Shown here one piece after another: positions 30,498-40,100 of a stretch of DNA of 40,804 bases. How positions within the stretch are numbered: the first letter of the stretch is position 1; every line of letters starts with the position of its first letter. The translations under genes were made by a program, and so were the position numbers. The DNA lies in contig CAZJFT010000004.1 in assembly GCA_964545585.1 (NCBI GenBank), forward strand, positions 1-40,804. Direction: 5' to 3'. Under the pieces are notes generated by a model. The model worked only from the letters and a program-made list of their open reading frames with translations, made no database searches and was not told the DNA's origin. This stretch comes from UBA9642 sp964545585 (GTDB lineage Archaea; Nanobdellota; Nanobdellia; Woesearchaeales; UBA9642).

Positions 30498-33182
30498 ATG
30501 ATGGCAAAGGATATGAAGAAAAAAGATGTAAAGGCAACTAAGGTTAATATGACAGATTCAAATTCTGCAAAAATGGTTTACTTCTTTGATGAAGGAAAGA
30601 AAGAGATGAAGGAATTGCTAGGGGGCAAGGGTGCTAATCTTGCTGAAATGACGAGTCTAGGCGTTCCTGTACCTCCAGGATTCACTATAACGACTGAGAC
30701 ATGCGATCAGTACTATGTTCAGGGCAAGAAGTTCCCTAAAGGATTGAAGGAACAGGTTGATGCGAACATAAAGAAGCTTGAGACAAAGATGGGCGCTAAA
30801 TTCAATGATAAGACAAATCCTCTTCTAGTATCAGTACGATCAGGTGCTGCTTCAAGCATGCCTGGAATGATGGATACAATCCTTAATCTGGGAATAAATG
30901 ATGCTGTAGTTGAGACATTGATTAAGAAGACTAAGAATGAACGGTTCGCATATGACACTTACAGGCGATTCATACAGATGTTCGGGGATGTCGTAATGGG
31001 TGTCGAGCATCATGATTTCGAGGTTGAATTACAGAAGATTAAGGACAAGAGAAAAGTTCATCTTGATACAGAGCTTAACGCTTCTGATCTGAAAGAATTA
31101 GTCAAGAACTATAAGGCATTAGTCCTTAAGGTGACTAAGAAATCATTCCCAGAGGATCCAAGGACTCAATTAGACATGGCAGTAGAAGCAGTATTCGGTT
31201 CATGGAATAATCCTCGAGCAATAGCTTATAGGAGATTGAATGATATCAAAGGGTTGAAAGGAACGGCAGTGAATATACAAGCGATGGTATTCGGTAATAT
31301 GGGAGAATCATCAGGAACTGGTGTTTGCTTCTCAAGGAATCCTAGCACTGGAGAGAACAAATTCTATGGGGAATACTTGATGAATGCACAAGGTGAAGAT
31401 GTCGTTGCAGGGATAAGGACTCCAAAGCATATAGAGGAATTGGAAAAACAGAATCCTCAAGTCTACAAGCAACTCGTTGACATAAAGAACAGGATGGAGA
31501 AGCATTTCAAGGACATGCAAGATATGGAATTCACAATTCAAGAAGGAAAATTATACGTCCTGCAGACGAGGAATGGAAAGAGAACTGCACATGCTGCTGT
31601 GAAGATTGCAGTCGACATGGTCAATGAGAAATTGATCGATAAGAAGACTGCAATATTAAGAGTGTCTCCGGAGAGTCTTGACCAATTATTGCACAAGCAG
31701 ATCGATCCGAAAGCAAAGAAGACGGGAGAGTTGCTTGCAAATGGTTTGCCTGCTTCTCCAGGCGCTGCAGTCGGAAGGATAGTGTTCACAGCAGAGCGTG
31801 CTGAAGAGATTGCGAAGAAGGAAAAGGTTATTCTTGTAAGAACAGAGACAAGTCCAGAAGATTTGATTGGAATGTCTGTCTCTCAAGGAATACTTACTGC
31901 AAGAGGTGGAATGACAAGCCATGCTGCAGTCGTCGCAAGAGGGATGGGCAAATGCTGCGTCTCAGGATGCCAAGACATAACAGTTGATGAAAAGGCAAAG
32001 ACTCTTTCAATTAAGAAAAAGAATATTGTATTAAAAGAAATGGACTTCATAACACTTGACGGTTCAGTAGGTGAAGTGTTCAAAGGCTCATTGAACTTAG
32101 TAGAACCAAACCTTTCTGGAGACTTCGCGACATTGATGAAGTGGGCTGATGAATTCAGGAAATTGAAGATAAGAACGAATGCAGATGTTCCAAGGGATGC
32201 GAAAGTTGCAAGAGAATTCGGCGCAGAAGGGATAGGATTGTGCAGGACAGAACACATGTTCTTTGAAGGCGATAGGATACTTGCGATGAGACAGATGATT
32301 GTTGCAAGCAACGAGATTGAGAGAAGGAAGGCATTAGCGAAACTTCTTCCATACCAAAAGGCAGATTTCATAGGATTATTCAAGGAAATGAATGGGTTGC
32401 CTGTAACAATAAGATTGTTAGACCCTCCATTGCATGAGTTCTTGCCAAAAGAGAAGAAGGAGATTGAAGAATTGGCAAAAGTCTTGAAAGTGACTCCGCA
32501 ATGGATTGTCCAGATTTCTGAAAGTTTACATGAAGTCAATCCGATGCTTGGACATAGAGGATGCAGGCTTGGAATAACATATCCGGAGATTACAGAGATG
32601 CAAGTACAAGCAATAATGGAAGCGGCTTGCGAGTTGAAGAAACAAAAAATTGATGTTAAACCAGAGATAATGGTTCCACTAGTGGGAAAGTCTGAAGAAT
32701 TGAAGAATCAAAAGACAATAATACAAAAAATCGCTGAAGAAGTCATGAAGAAATACAATGTTAAAGTGGATTACATGATTGGGACAATGATTGAAGTTCC
32801 AAGAGCAGCACTTACTGCAGATGAGATTGCTCAAGATGCAGAATTCTTCAGTTTCGGAACAAACGATTTGACACAAATGACATTAGGATTCTCAAGAGAT
32901 GACATAGCAAAATTCTTGCCAGAGTACATAAAGAAAGGGATGTATGAGAAGGATCCATTTGCAGTCTTAGATCAGACTGGTGTAGGCCGGCTTGTACAGA
33001 TGGCATGTGAGAAAGGAAGAAAGACAAGAAAAGACATAAAGCTAGGAATCTGCGGAGAACACGGTGGAGAACCAAGCTCGGTAGAATTCTGCCATCGCAC
33101 AGGATTGAATTATGTCAGTTGCTCGCCATACAGGGTGCCAATCGCAAGACTGGCTGCTGCACATGCTGCGTTGAAGAATTAA
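30498..33182 (+). CDS. ppdK: Pyruvate, phosphate dikinase
   Basis: The enzyme interconverts pyruvate, ATP and phosphate with phosphoenolpyruvate, AMP and pyrophosphate, acting in gluconeogenesis or reversed in glycolysis. The 894-residue protein is full length. The ATP-grasp domain starts Gly-Gly-Lys-Gly-Ala-Asn-Leu-Ala-Glu-Met. The phosphohistidine swivel domain has Gly-Gly-Met-Thr-Ser-His-Ala-Ala-Val (His475). The PEP-binding barrel ends Gly-Ile-Cys-Gly-Glu-His-Gly-Gly and Ser-Cys-Ser-Pro-Tyr-Arg-Val-Pro. A Lys-rich extension of about 25 residues leads the N-terminus. AGGTG (30491-30495) lies two bases before the first ATG and five before the second (30501). With bacterial-type GAPDH in the same window, central carbon metabolism looks partly acquired from bacteria. 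Confidence 0.97.
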   Translation: MMAKDMKKKDVKATKVNMTDSNSAKMVYFFDEGKKEMKELLGGKGANLAEMTSLGVPVPPGFTITTETCDQYYVQGKKFPKGLKEQVDANIKKLETKMGAKFNDKTNPLLVSVRSGAASSMPGMMDTILNLGINDAVVETLIKKTKNERFAYDTYRRFIQMFGDVVMGVEHHDFEVELQKIKDKRKVHLDTELNASDLKELVKNYKALVLKVTKKSFPEDPRTQLDMAVEAVFGSWNNPRAIAYRRLNDIKGLKGTAVNIQAMVFGNMGESSGTGVCFSRNPSTGENKFYGEYLMNAQGEDVVAGIRTPKHIEELEKQNPQVYKQLVDIKNRMEKHFKDMQDMEFTIQEGKLYVLQTRNGKRTAHAAVKIAVDMVNEKLIDKKTAILRVSPESLDQLLHKQIDPKAKKTGELLANGLPASPGAAVGRIVFTAERAEEIAKKEKVILVRTETSPEDLIGMSVSQGILTARGGMTSHAAVVARGMGKCCVSGCQDITVDEKAKTLSIKKKNIVLKEMDFITLDGSVGEVFKGSLNLVEPNLSGDFATLMKWADEFRKLKIRTNADVPRDAKVAREFGAEGIGLCRTEHMFFEGDRILAMRQMIVASNEIERRKALAKLLPYQKADFIGLFKEMNGLPVTIRLLDPPLHEFLPKEKKEIEELAKVLKVTPQWIVQISESLHEVNPMLGHRGCRLGITYPEITEMQVQAIMEAACELKKQKIDVKPEIMVPLVGKSEELKNQKTIIQKIAEEVMKKYNVKVDYMIGTMIEVPRAALTADEIAQDAEFFSFGTNDLTQMTLGFSRDDIAKFLPEYIKKGMYEKDPFAVLDQTGVGRLVQMACEKGRKTRKDIKLGICGEHGGEPSSVEFCHRTGLNYVSCSPYRVPIARLAAAHAALKN

Positions 33183-33199
33183 TTTTTTCTTCTTTTTTC
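33183..33199 (+). terminator. T-rich termination tract after ppdK
   Basis: TTTTTTCTTCTTTTTTCC starts about two bases past the PPDK stop, a typical archaeal oligo-T terminator. The next operon begins about 55 bp later. Confidence 0.5.
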
Positions 33200-33255
33200 C
33201 ATCACATTTAAAAACCCTGTTCGACTATACTATTTTATAGTGGGGGTTGATATTT

Positions 33256-33486
33256 ATGGTAAAGAAGACTAGAAAATCTAGTTCAGACGTTGAGGTGAAT
33301 TGGGTCCTATGCCTTGTAATGTCTGTGTTCGTAGGATGGGCAGGCGTAGATAGGTACTTGATGCATAAAGTGGGCACGGGGCTTCTAAAGTTGTTCACGT
33401 TCGGCGGATTAGGCGTATGGTGGCTCGTAGATATAATACTTATAGCTACGAAATACAAGTATAAGAATGTGAAATGGGTAGAGTAA
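33256..33486 (+). CDS. TM2-domain small membrane protein
   Basis: The 76-residue protein matches the TM2 domain: two helices separated by a short turn with Gly-Trp-Ala-Gly-Val-Asp-Arg-Tyr, Lys-Val-Gly-Thr-Gly-Leu-Leu-Lys, and Gly-Gly-Leu-Gly-Val-Trp-Trp-Leu-Val-Asp. The cytoplasmic N-terminus is Lys/Arg/Ser-rich. A TTG at 33247 opens the frame, but TGGGGGTTGA just upstream fits the ATG at 33256. TM2 proteins are small, widespread and poorly understood. It is the first gene of a tight three-gene run with a 60-residue protein and an MscL-like channel. Confidence 0.85.
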   Translation: MVKKTRKSSSDVEVNWVLCLVMSVFVGWAGVDRYLMHKVGTGLLKLFTFGGLGVWWLVDIILIATKYKYKNVKWVE

Positions 33487-33497
33487 GGTGATTGAAT

Positions 33498-33677
33498 ATG
33501 TTGACTGAAAAACAATTCTTGATAGAAAGAGCGACTATGGTAAAGGGTCTTAAGGATCTATCTAAGCAATTATCGAGTTTGACTTCTGCTCTCAATGAGG
33601 ACATGACATATCAGGAGTATGTTGAACTTTTTCAGATACTCCAGCGTTATCATACTACATTGAGGGTTTTGATGTGA
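33498..33677 (+). CDS. Small helical protein between TM2 and MscL genes
   Basis: The protein, about 59-60 residues, is soluble and helical, with heptad-like Leu spacing (Leu-Lys-Asp-Leu-Ser-Lys-Gln-Leu-Ser-Ser-Leu), an acidic Asn-Glu-Asp loop and Gln-Glu-Tyr-Val-Glu-Leu-Phe. The first in-frame start is a TTG at 33492; AAGGTG (33485-33490) lies seven bases before the ATG at 33498, which is preferred. It lies 11 bases after the TM2 gene and 14 before the channel gene, so all three are co-transcribed. Function unknown; it may bind one of the membrane partners. Confidence 0.68.
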   Translation: MLTEKQFLIERATMVKGLKDLSKQLSSLTSALNEDMTYQEYVELFQILQRYHTTLRVLM

Positions 33678-33691
33678 TGGAGGACTAAAAA

Positions 33692-34000
33692 ATGGGAAAA
33701 ATGATTAAGGAATTCAAGGAATTTTTGAAAGAGTATAAAGTGCTTGCGTTGGCTATCGCATTCATCATGGGTGTCGCGATCAATGCATTGATAAAGAGTC
33801 TTGTAGACAACATAATAATGCCTACAGTGACGCCTTTCATTCCAGGCGGCGCTTGGAAGACTGCAACAGTCAAGTTAGGGCCTATAGTTTGGAGTCTTGG
33901 TGCGTTCATCGGAGAATTGATAAACTTCGTAATAATCGCATTCGTGATATTCATGATGGCCAAGATTATATTGAAGGAAGAGAAAGTAAGCAAGAAATAA
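33692..34000 (+). CDS. mscL: MscL-family mechanosensitive channel (short form)
   Basis: The 102-residue protein resembles the large-conductance mechanosensitive channel. An amphipathic start Lys-Glu-Phe-Lys-Glu-Phe-Leu is followed by the first helix with Ala-Ile-Ala-Phe-Ile-Met-Gly-Val-Ala and Ile-Ile-Met-Pro. A periplasmic-type loop comes next, then the second helix Asn-Phe-Val-Ile-Ile-Ala-Phe-Val-Ile-Phe-Met. It ends in a Lys/Glu-rich tail of only about 12 residues, so the C-terminal helical bundle of E. coli MscL (about 136 residues) is largely missing. The channel would open under hypo-osmotic shock. GGAGG (33679-33683) precedes the ATG at 33692 by eight bases. Confidence 0.85.
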   Translation: MGKMIKEFKEFLKEYKVLALAIAFIMGVAINALIKSLVDNIIMPTVTPFIPGGAWKTATVKLGPIVWSLGAFIGELINFVIIAFVIFMMAKIILKEEKVSKK

Positions 34001-34027
34001 TATTTCTTTGATTTTTTTTTATTCTTT
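34001..34027 (+). terminator. T-rich termination tract after mscL
   Basis: The stop of the channel gene is followed by TATTTCTTTGATTTTTTTTATTC, containing an eight-base T-run, a clear candidate intrinsic terminator before the giant surface gene's promoter. Confidence 0.5.
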
Positions 34028-34053
34028 CACAGTATCTTAATATATACTTTTAA

Positions 34054-34110
34054 CACCAAAACATTTATATTTATATACTATCAGTTCTGGATTATCAAAT
34101 TGTTTTGGTG
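34054..34110 (+). promoter_or_regulatory. Promoter of the giant surface gene between perfect 10-bp inverted repeats
   Basis: CACCAAAACA (34054-34063) and TGTTTTGGTG (34101-34110) are perfect inverted repeats, 37 bp apart. The TATA region TTTATATTTATATA (34064-34077) starts directly after the left arm, whose CCAAAACA also resembles a BRE. The right arm ends five bases before the ATG at 34116, at about the expected start of transcription. The left arm is upstream of transcription, so the pair works as DNA and not as an RNA hairpin: either a two-site operator or the ends of a small invertible segment. No SD precedes the gene. Confidence 0.55.
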
Positions 34111-34115
34111 CGTGT

Positions 34116-37100
34116 ATGGTTCTAAGTAAAGAGCAGATGAGGAATTTGACTGTAATATCTTTCCTATTAATGATATCTTTTGTATTGATAATTCTTTATA
34201 CTAACTCTGAAGATTATGCTGGGCAAGCTACTAAAGTTGCTCCAGAAGATTTGGTTGCTAGGGACGCACTTCCTGCCGAATCAGGAGGCTCTCTCGACAT
34301 TGTTCCTGAAGATATGTCATCTTCAGAGATAATCGCTGATTGTGTTGATTGTAAGAACGACAAATCTAATGCAGAGGATGTGTCGGTATCGTCTACTGTG
34401 ATTTCTGAGGAGGATAGATTATCCGTTCAGGCCAGCAATTGGTATGTTGATAATGATGCCTCTGGTTCTAATTCTGGCACTTCTTGGGCTAATGCGTGGG
34501 AAAGCTTTGCCGATATTGACTGGAATGCTATTCAGCCTGGTGATATTATTTATATTTCTGGAGGACCGACAACAGGTTCAAAAATATATAATGAAGGATT
34601 AGAGATTTACGGTATAAGTGGTACTGCTGCTAATCCTATAACCATCACAAAAGGAATAGATCCTGCACATAATGGTAGAGTAATAATTCAAGGTCCTTAT
34701 AATGGGGAAGGTAATGGAATTAAGGTTAATGGTAATTATCAGCCTAGTGTTGATTATGTCACTCTTAAGGGTTTTGATATTAGAGGGTGGCAGTCAGGTA
34801 TTCATGTTGAGGATTATGCTAGTTACATCATTATTGATTCTATGAATATTACTGAGTGGTATGATCTGGCGGGGGTTTTCCTTAATGGGGTTCCGAATGG
34901 AGATAATACTAAAAATGGTATTGATCACGTCACTATAAGGAATAGTAATTTTGTGACTTTTTTGAATGAAGTTGGTCAGCAAGATGGGATATATATGGCT
35001 GGTGTGTCTAATATAGTTATTCATGATAATTATTTGTATATCAAGAATCAGGATCCTATGGCTCATACTGATGGTATACAGACTGGGATGGAAGCGGAAG
35101 GGCTTAAGATATACAATAATGTGATAATAAGCAGTGCAGTCTATAGCCCACAGGGTGGTGGTGTGCCTCTTATACTTGCTGCTCATGGTCCGAATCCTGT
35201 TATTATCTATAATAATTTCTTGTATATGGGTGGTGTTTGGGATCCTGATGCGTATTGGGGTTCAGGTGTAATAGATCTTCATGGATGGGATATTCAATCG
35301 TTTTCAGATCAGCCTCCTGCGTATGTTCTTCATAATACTATAATAAGTAATGGTCCTAGGATTAGGACTTTAGGTTTCACTTATTTTGGTACCAATTCTA
35401 CGAATGCTTATATGAAGAATAATATTGTTGCGCAGTATGGTTTGGGTGGTTCTCATGGTGGTGGGGATTGGCTTGAAACATTTTCTAACAGCCGTCCTAG
35501 CCCTCAGACTATTAATGTGAATAATATGGGGCATAATTTGTGGTGGAGAGAGTGGGGAAGTCCTGCAATCAATGGTCCGTTCACAAACGGTGTGACTACA
35601 ATTGATAGTCCTACTTGGACTCAATGGACTACTACTCTTGGTGGTACTGGTGTGAATTCTAATCCGTTGTTTGTCGGCAATAAGCGTCTAGAATGGACTG
35701 ATCCTGTCATTTTTGAGAAACAGGCTGTTATGGAGGGATCTTTGCAGTCGAATTCTCCAGCCATAAACCAAGGTGAGAACATCCAAGCATTAGTGCAATC
35801 ACTTGGTCTTCCTTGGACTGATATTAATGGCAATCCAAGAGATTCTACGCCGACTATTGGTGCTTATGAAGTTGAAGGTTCTGATTGTACTGTTACTGTT
35901 CAGCCTGGACAATCAATTCAGTCTGTTGTTAATGCTGCTTCTTCTGGTGATATTATATGTATTGCTGAAGGAACATACAATGGAAGAGTTACTGTTAATA
36001 CTCCTGGAATAACAATCAAGGGTCAGACTCGCAGAACAGCGACTGTTGTTGACGGTTTTGATGTTAATGCACCTAATGTGAGGATTGAAGGATTGAAAAT
36101 GACTACGAGCACTCCACCATGGCCTAGCATAGTGTTCCTTGATACAAATGCCGATTATGCAAAGATTTATGACAATTATTTTTATGAGATAAATGGTGTT
36201 GTTATTAGAGCAGAGACTGGAAACTTAGGTGATGCTTCTTTTGTACACGTAAAGGATAATACGATGTATCGTGTCAACTGGGGTATTCATGTTAGCGGTG
36301 ATAACTGGATTGTTGAGAATAATGAGATAGATACATTGGTAAAGTTTATTGATTGGTTGGATAATGACTATGTCGTCATTTGGGGCAATAACCATATATT
36401 CAGGAACAATTATTTCCACGGAACAAATGGAAATTCTATTGGCGACTCTCATATGAATTGTTTCCAGACTTATGATTGGACTAATCCGTATACTGTACAC
36501 AATATTTTGATTGAAAATAATACATGTTTCGGATTCCATGAGTTTCTAAGACTTCAGGCATGGAGTAACAAACATGATAACGTAACTATTAGGAACAATA
36601 TAATGGTTGTTTTCCCAGATACCGGTTTCCTTAATAATAATGCGCTACCTGTAAGACACATAGTTGTTGAGAGTGCCCCTAATGTTACAATAGAGCATAA
36701 TACTATGATTGGTGCTAACCCTGATAATGTGATTTCAATGGAAGGCACTACTTCAGGCAGCATTAAGAATAATCTAATAGCAAACATGCCGACTGGTTAT
36801 GATGCAAATTATTGTGTTCAAGCTGGTTGCGTTGTTGCGGTTGGTTATAACATGATTTGGAACTATACGCAATCTGCAGGATCTCCTTCGAGTTCCACTA
36901 ATATCTTGCAGAGTACAGGCTTCGTCAATCCTATTGTTACTAATGATAGGTCTAATTGGATGCCAACTAATCCTGTTGCGTGTACTGGTGGTGAAGGTGG
37001 CACATATATTGGTGCTGTGCCTTGCGATTCTTCTCCCCCGCCTGTTTGTACTGATACTGATGGTGATGGTTATGGTAGTCCTGCTTCAAGTTCATGTACT

Positions 37101-40100
37101 TATTCTAGTTTAGATTGTAATAATAATAATCCAAATATTCATCCTGGAGCTACAGAGGTTTGTGGTAATCAGGTTGATGAAGATTGTAGTGGTTCTGATT
37201 TGAGTTGTTCAGTTCCTGTTTTTAACGTTGATGTGATTGTCGAAGCAGAGAATGGTGTGATTGTTGCTCCTATGACTAATAGTGGCGGTATTGTTTCTTC
37301 GTCTGTTGATGATTCTGGCACTGCAAGTTTTACCTTTAATGTCACTCAAGCTGGTACTTATAAGTTAGAGGCTAACCTTGTCACTTCTGGTGTTGCTGAT
37401 AATAGTTTTTTTGTTAGTGGTCCTGGTGGAGAGGATATTTTTGATGCTGCTTATCCTCTTAATTCAGCTTGGGATAATGTCAGTTGGCGTGGTTCTGGCA
37501 CTGTTGATGTGAATCAGTATGATCCTAAGAATTGGTCTTTAAGTCCTGGACTTACAACTTTTGTTTTCAGAGGCCGTGAAACAGGCACTGGTTTGGATAA
37601 AGTCAGATTATCTCAAGTCTCTGGTGGCGCTATTCAGAATGTTACTGCAAACTGTACTGTTACTGTTAATCCTGGACAATCAATCCAGTCTGCTGTTAAT
37701 GTCGCATCTTCTGGCGCAGTTATTTGTATAGCTCCTGGAACTTACACTGGAAGGATTACAGTTAATAATCCAGGAATCACTATTAAGGGTCAGTCTCGCA
37801 GGACTGCAACTATTGTTAATGGTTTTGAGATTAATGTTCCTAATGTAAGGATTGAGGGTTTAAGAATAACAACAAACACTTTTTTGAGTACTGCAGTAAT
37901 GTTGTGGGAAGATGCTGATAATACAAAGATTTATGACAATTATTTCTATAATGTTAGTGCCGGTTCTAGCATATGGGGTCCTCTCGGTTCTGTTGATACT
38001 TCTGATAATGTTCATGTGAAGGATAATTTGTTTTATCGTGTTCAGATAGGGATACATGCTGTTGGTAACAATTGGATTATTGAGAATAATGAGATTGATA
38101 CACTCTATCAGTTTGGTTCAGGAGGTTGTCAATATAATAGGTTCCATGGTTCAAATCAGATTTGGAGAAATAATTATTGGCACGGCGCAACTTTAGCAAA
38201 TACAGGTAGTGGTCATGTTGATTGTTTCCAGACATGGGATCAGGGCAATCCTCATTTAACACGGAATGTGACTATTGAAAATAATACGTGCATTAATTTC
38301 CATGCATTCGGCATGATTCAGGCGCAAGAAGGAGGGGGTCAGCTTGACGGTTTAAAAATCAGAAATAACATTGGTTATGTGAGACCTGAATCCGGCTATT
38401 TAGATACTGCTTTTGCTCTCAATATTGAGGATGCCACGAACATGGTTATTGAGCATAATACGTTCATTGGTGCTACATGGCATTCAATTTATTTTAATGA
38501 TATAGGATCTTCTGATCATCCTAGCGGTGTTATGAAAAATAATATCATTATGAGTGTTGGTGATGAGGCTTGGAATGCAAATGGTTGTCAGGGAGATTGT
38601 TTGATTAAGAATAATCTTTGGTGGAGTAGTTTAAATCCGACCCCTTATCCTGATTCTACTAACATTAATGCTAATCCTCAATTGACAGATATTAATAATT
38701 TGAATTTCAAGCCTTTGCCTGGAAGTCCTGCTTGTACTGGTGGTGAAGGTGGCACATATATTGGTGCTGTTCCTTGTGATGTTCTGCCTGTCTGTAATGA
38801 TGCTGATGCTGATGGTTATGGCAGTCCTGCATCGAGTAGTTGTACTTATTCTAGTTTAGATTGTAATGATAATAATGCAAATATAAATCCTGGAGCAACG
38901 GAGATTTGTGGTAATCAGGTTGATGAAGACTGCAACGGAGCAGATTTATCTTGTCCGTCCATTTCCTGCTCTGTTTCGATTGTTGAAAATGCTAATCCTT
39001 CGCATCAGCATGTTGTGAATAATTCTGTTTATTATAATAATCGTACTGGTGGCTCTTTTAATGTTACTGTGACTGGTAGTAATGTTTTAGGTGTGGTATT
39101 CCCTGCTACTGTTTCTGCTGGTGTTAATGATACAGTCGCTCCGTTTGTCCGTACATATACATGGAATAATGCTGATGTTTTTAGTGGCGTAGCAAATATT
39201 GTGGCCTATAATGGCAGTATTACAGGCAATTGTTCATTCTATGTGATCAAGGATGTTGTTCCTCCTTCTGGAGGTAGCATCGGTTATCCTGATGGCAATA
39301 TTACTGGGACGACAGTCATTCTAGGATTGGATTCAGGAATGGATAATCAGTCAGGTATTTATAATTCTTCACGAATTCTTCAGAGACAATCCTGTCTGAA
39401 CTGTACAAACAATTTCTCATCATGGAGTCTCTTGGCTACAGGGATTTCTGGTACATACACCGATAATTCTTTGAATGAATATACTTGCTATAGGTATAGG
39501 TATATGGTTTCTGATAATGTAAACAATTCAGTAGTGTATTCTAACGGAAATATTGTCTGTTCGTTTGAAGAGTTTGTTCCAAATGTAATAATCGATAATT
39601 CGACTAAATGGAATTCTACTTTCAATAGGTCCGGGCACAGATCAAATTTCACATTCTATAATGAATATGTGCGTGTCTTAATAAAGAATGTTTTGTTCTA
39701 TAGGAACCTATATTTGAATGGTACAAATATTAATCTCTCTTTCAGGAAGATTCACTTAGATAGTGTGGCTATTCCTGAATTCGATACAGAATCAGAATTG
39801 GAATTCTATAATATATCCTTCCATAATCCGGTGGTTTACCGTGACGGAGTATTATGTGATTTGCATTGTGAAAACTATACTTATAATCCTGATTCTGGAA
39901 CATATTACCTGAATGTTACAGGTTTCAGCGAATATGAGATTGTTGAAGGAGAATACTGTGGCGACAATTCATGTAATAATGGCGAGTCTTGTTCTTCTTG
40001 TGTCTCTGATTGTGGTGTTTGTGTGACAGACAGTTCTGGTGGCGGTTCAGGTGGCGGAGGAGGAGGCGGTGGCCGAGGTGGCGGTTCTGGTGGTAGCTAT

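Larger units (their letters stand above)
35886..38954 (+). repeat. Internal duplication in the giant gene (beta-helix plus MopE-like unit, two copies)
   Basis: Unit A (35886-37208, residues 591-1031) and unit B (37653-38954, residues 1180-1613) share the same order. Each opens Cys-Thr-Val-Thr-Val, then Pro-Gly-Gln-Ser-Ile-Gln-Ser, Gly-Ile-Thr-Ile-Lys-Gly-Gln and Val-Arg-Ile-Glu-Gly-Leu. Both contain Cys-Thr-Gly-Gly-Glu-Gly-Gly-Thr-Tyr (956 and 1540) and end with the Cys-rich block Cys-Gly-Asn-Gln-Val-Asp-Glu-Asp-Cys. A unique sandwich domain (37209-37652) separates them. The ends of the units are better conserved than the helix turns, as expected if the middle diverged to fit different ligands. 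Confidence 0.85.

Noticed and set aside
31883..32539. Open frame of 218 codons antisense to ppdK
   Set aside because: PPDK covers this region with intact motifs. The antisense product is Ser/Phe/Ile-rich noise.
34054..34110. RNA hairpin terminator or attenuator upstream of the giant gene
   Set aside because: The left arm lies upstream of the TATA box, so transcripts from this promoter would not contain both arms.
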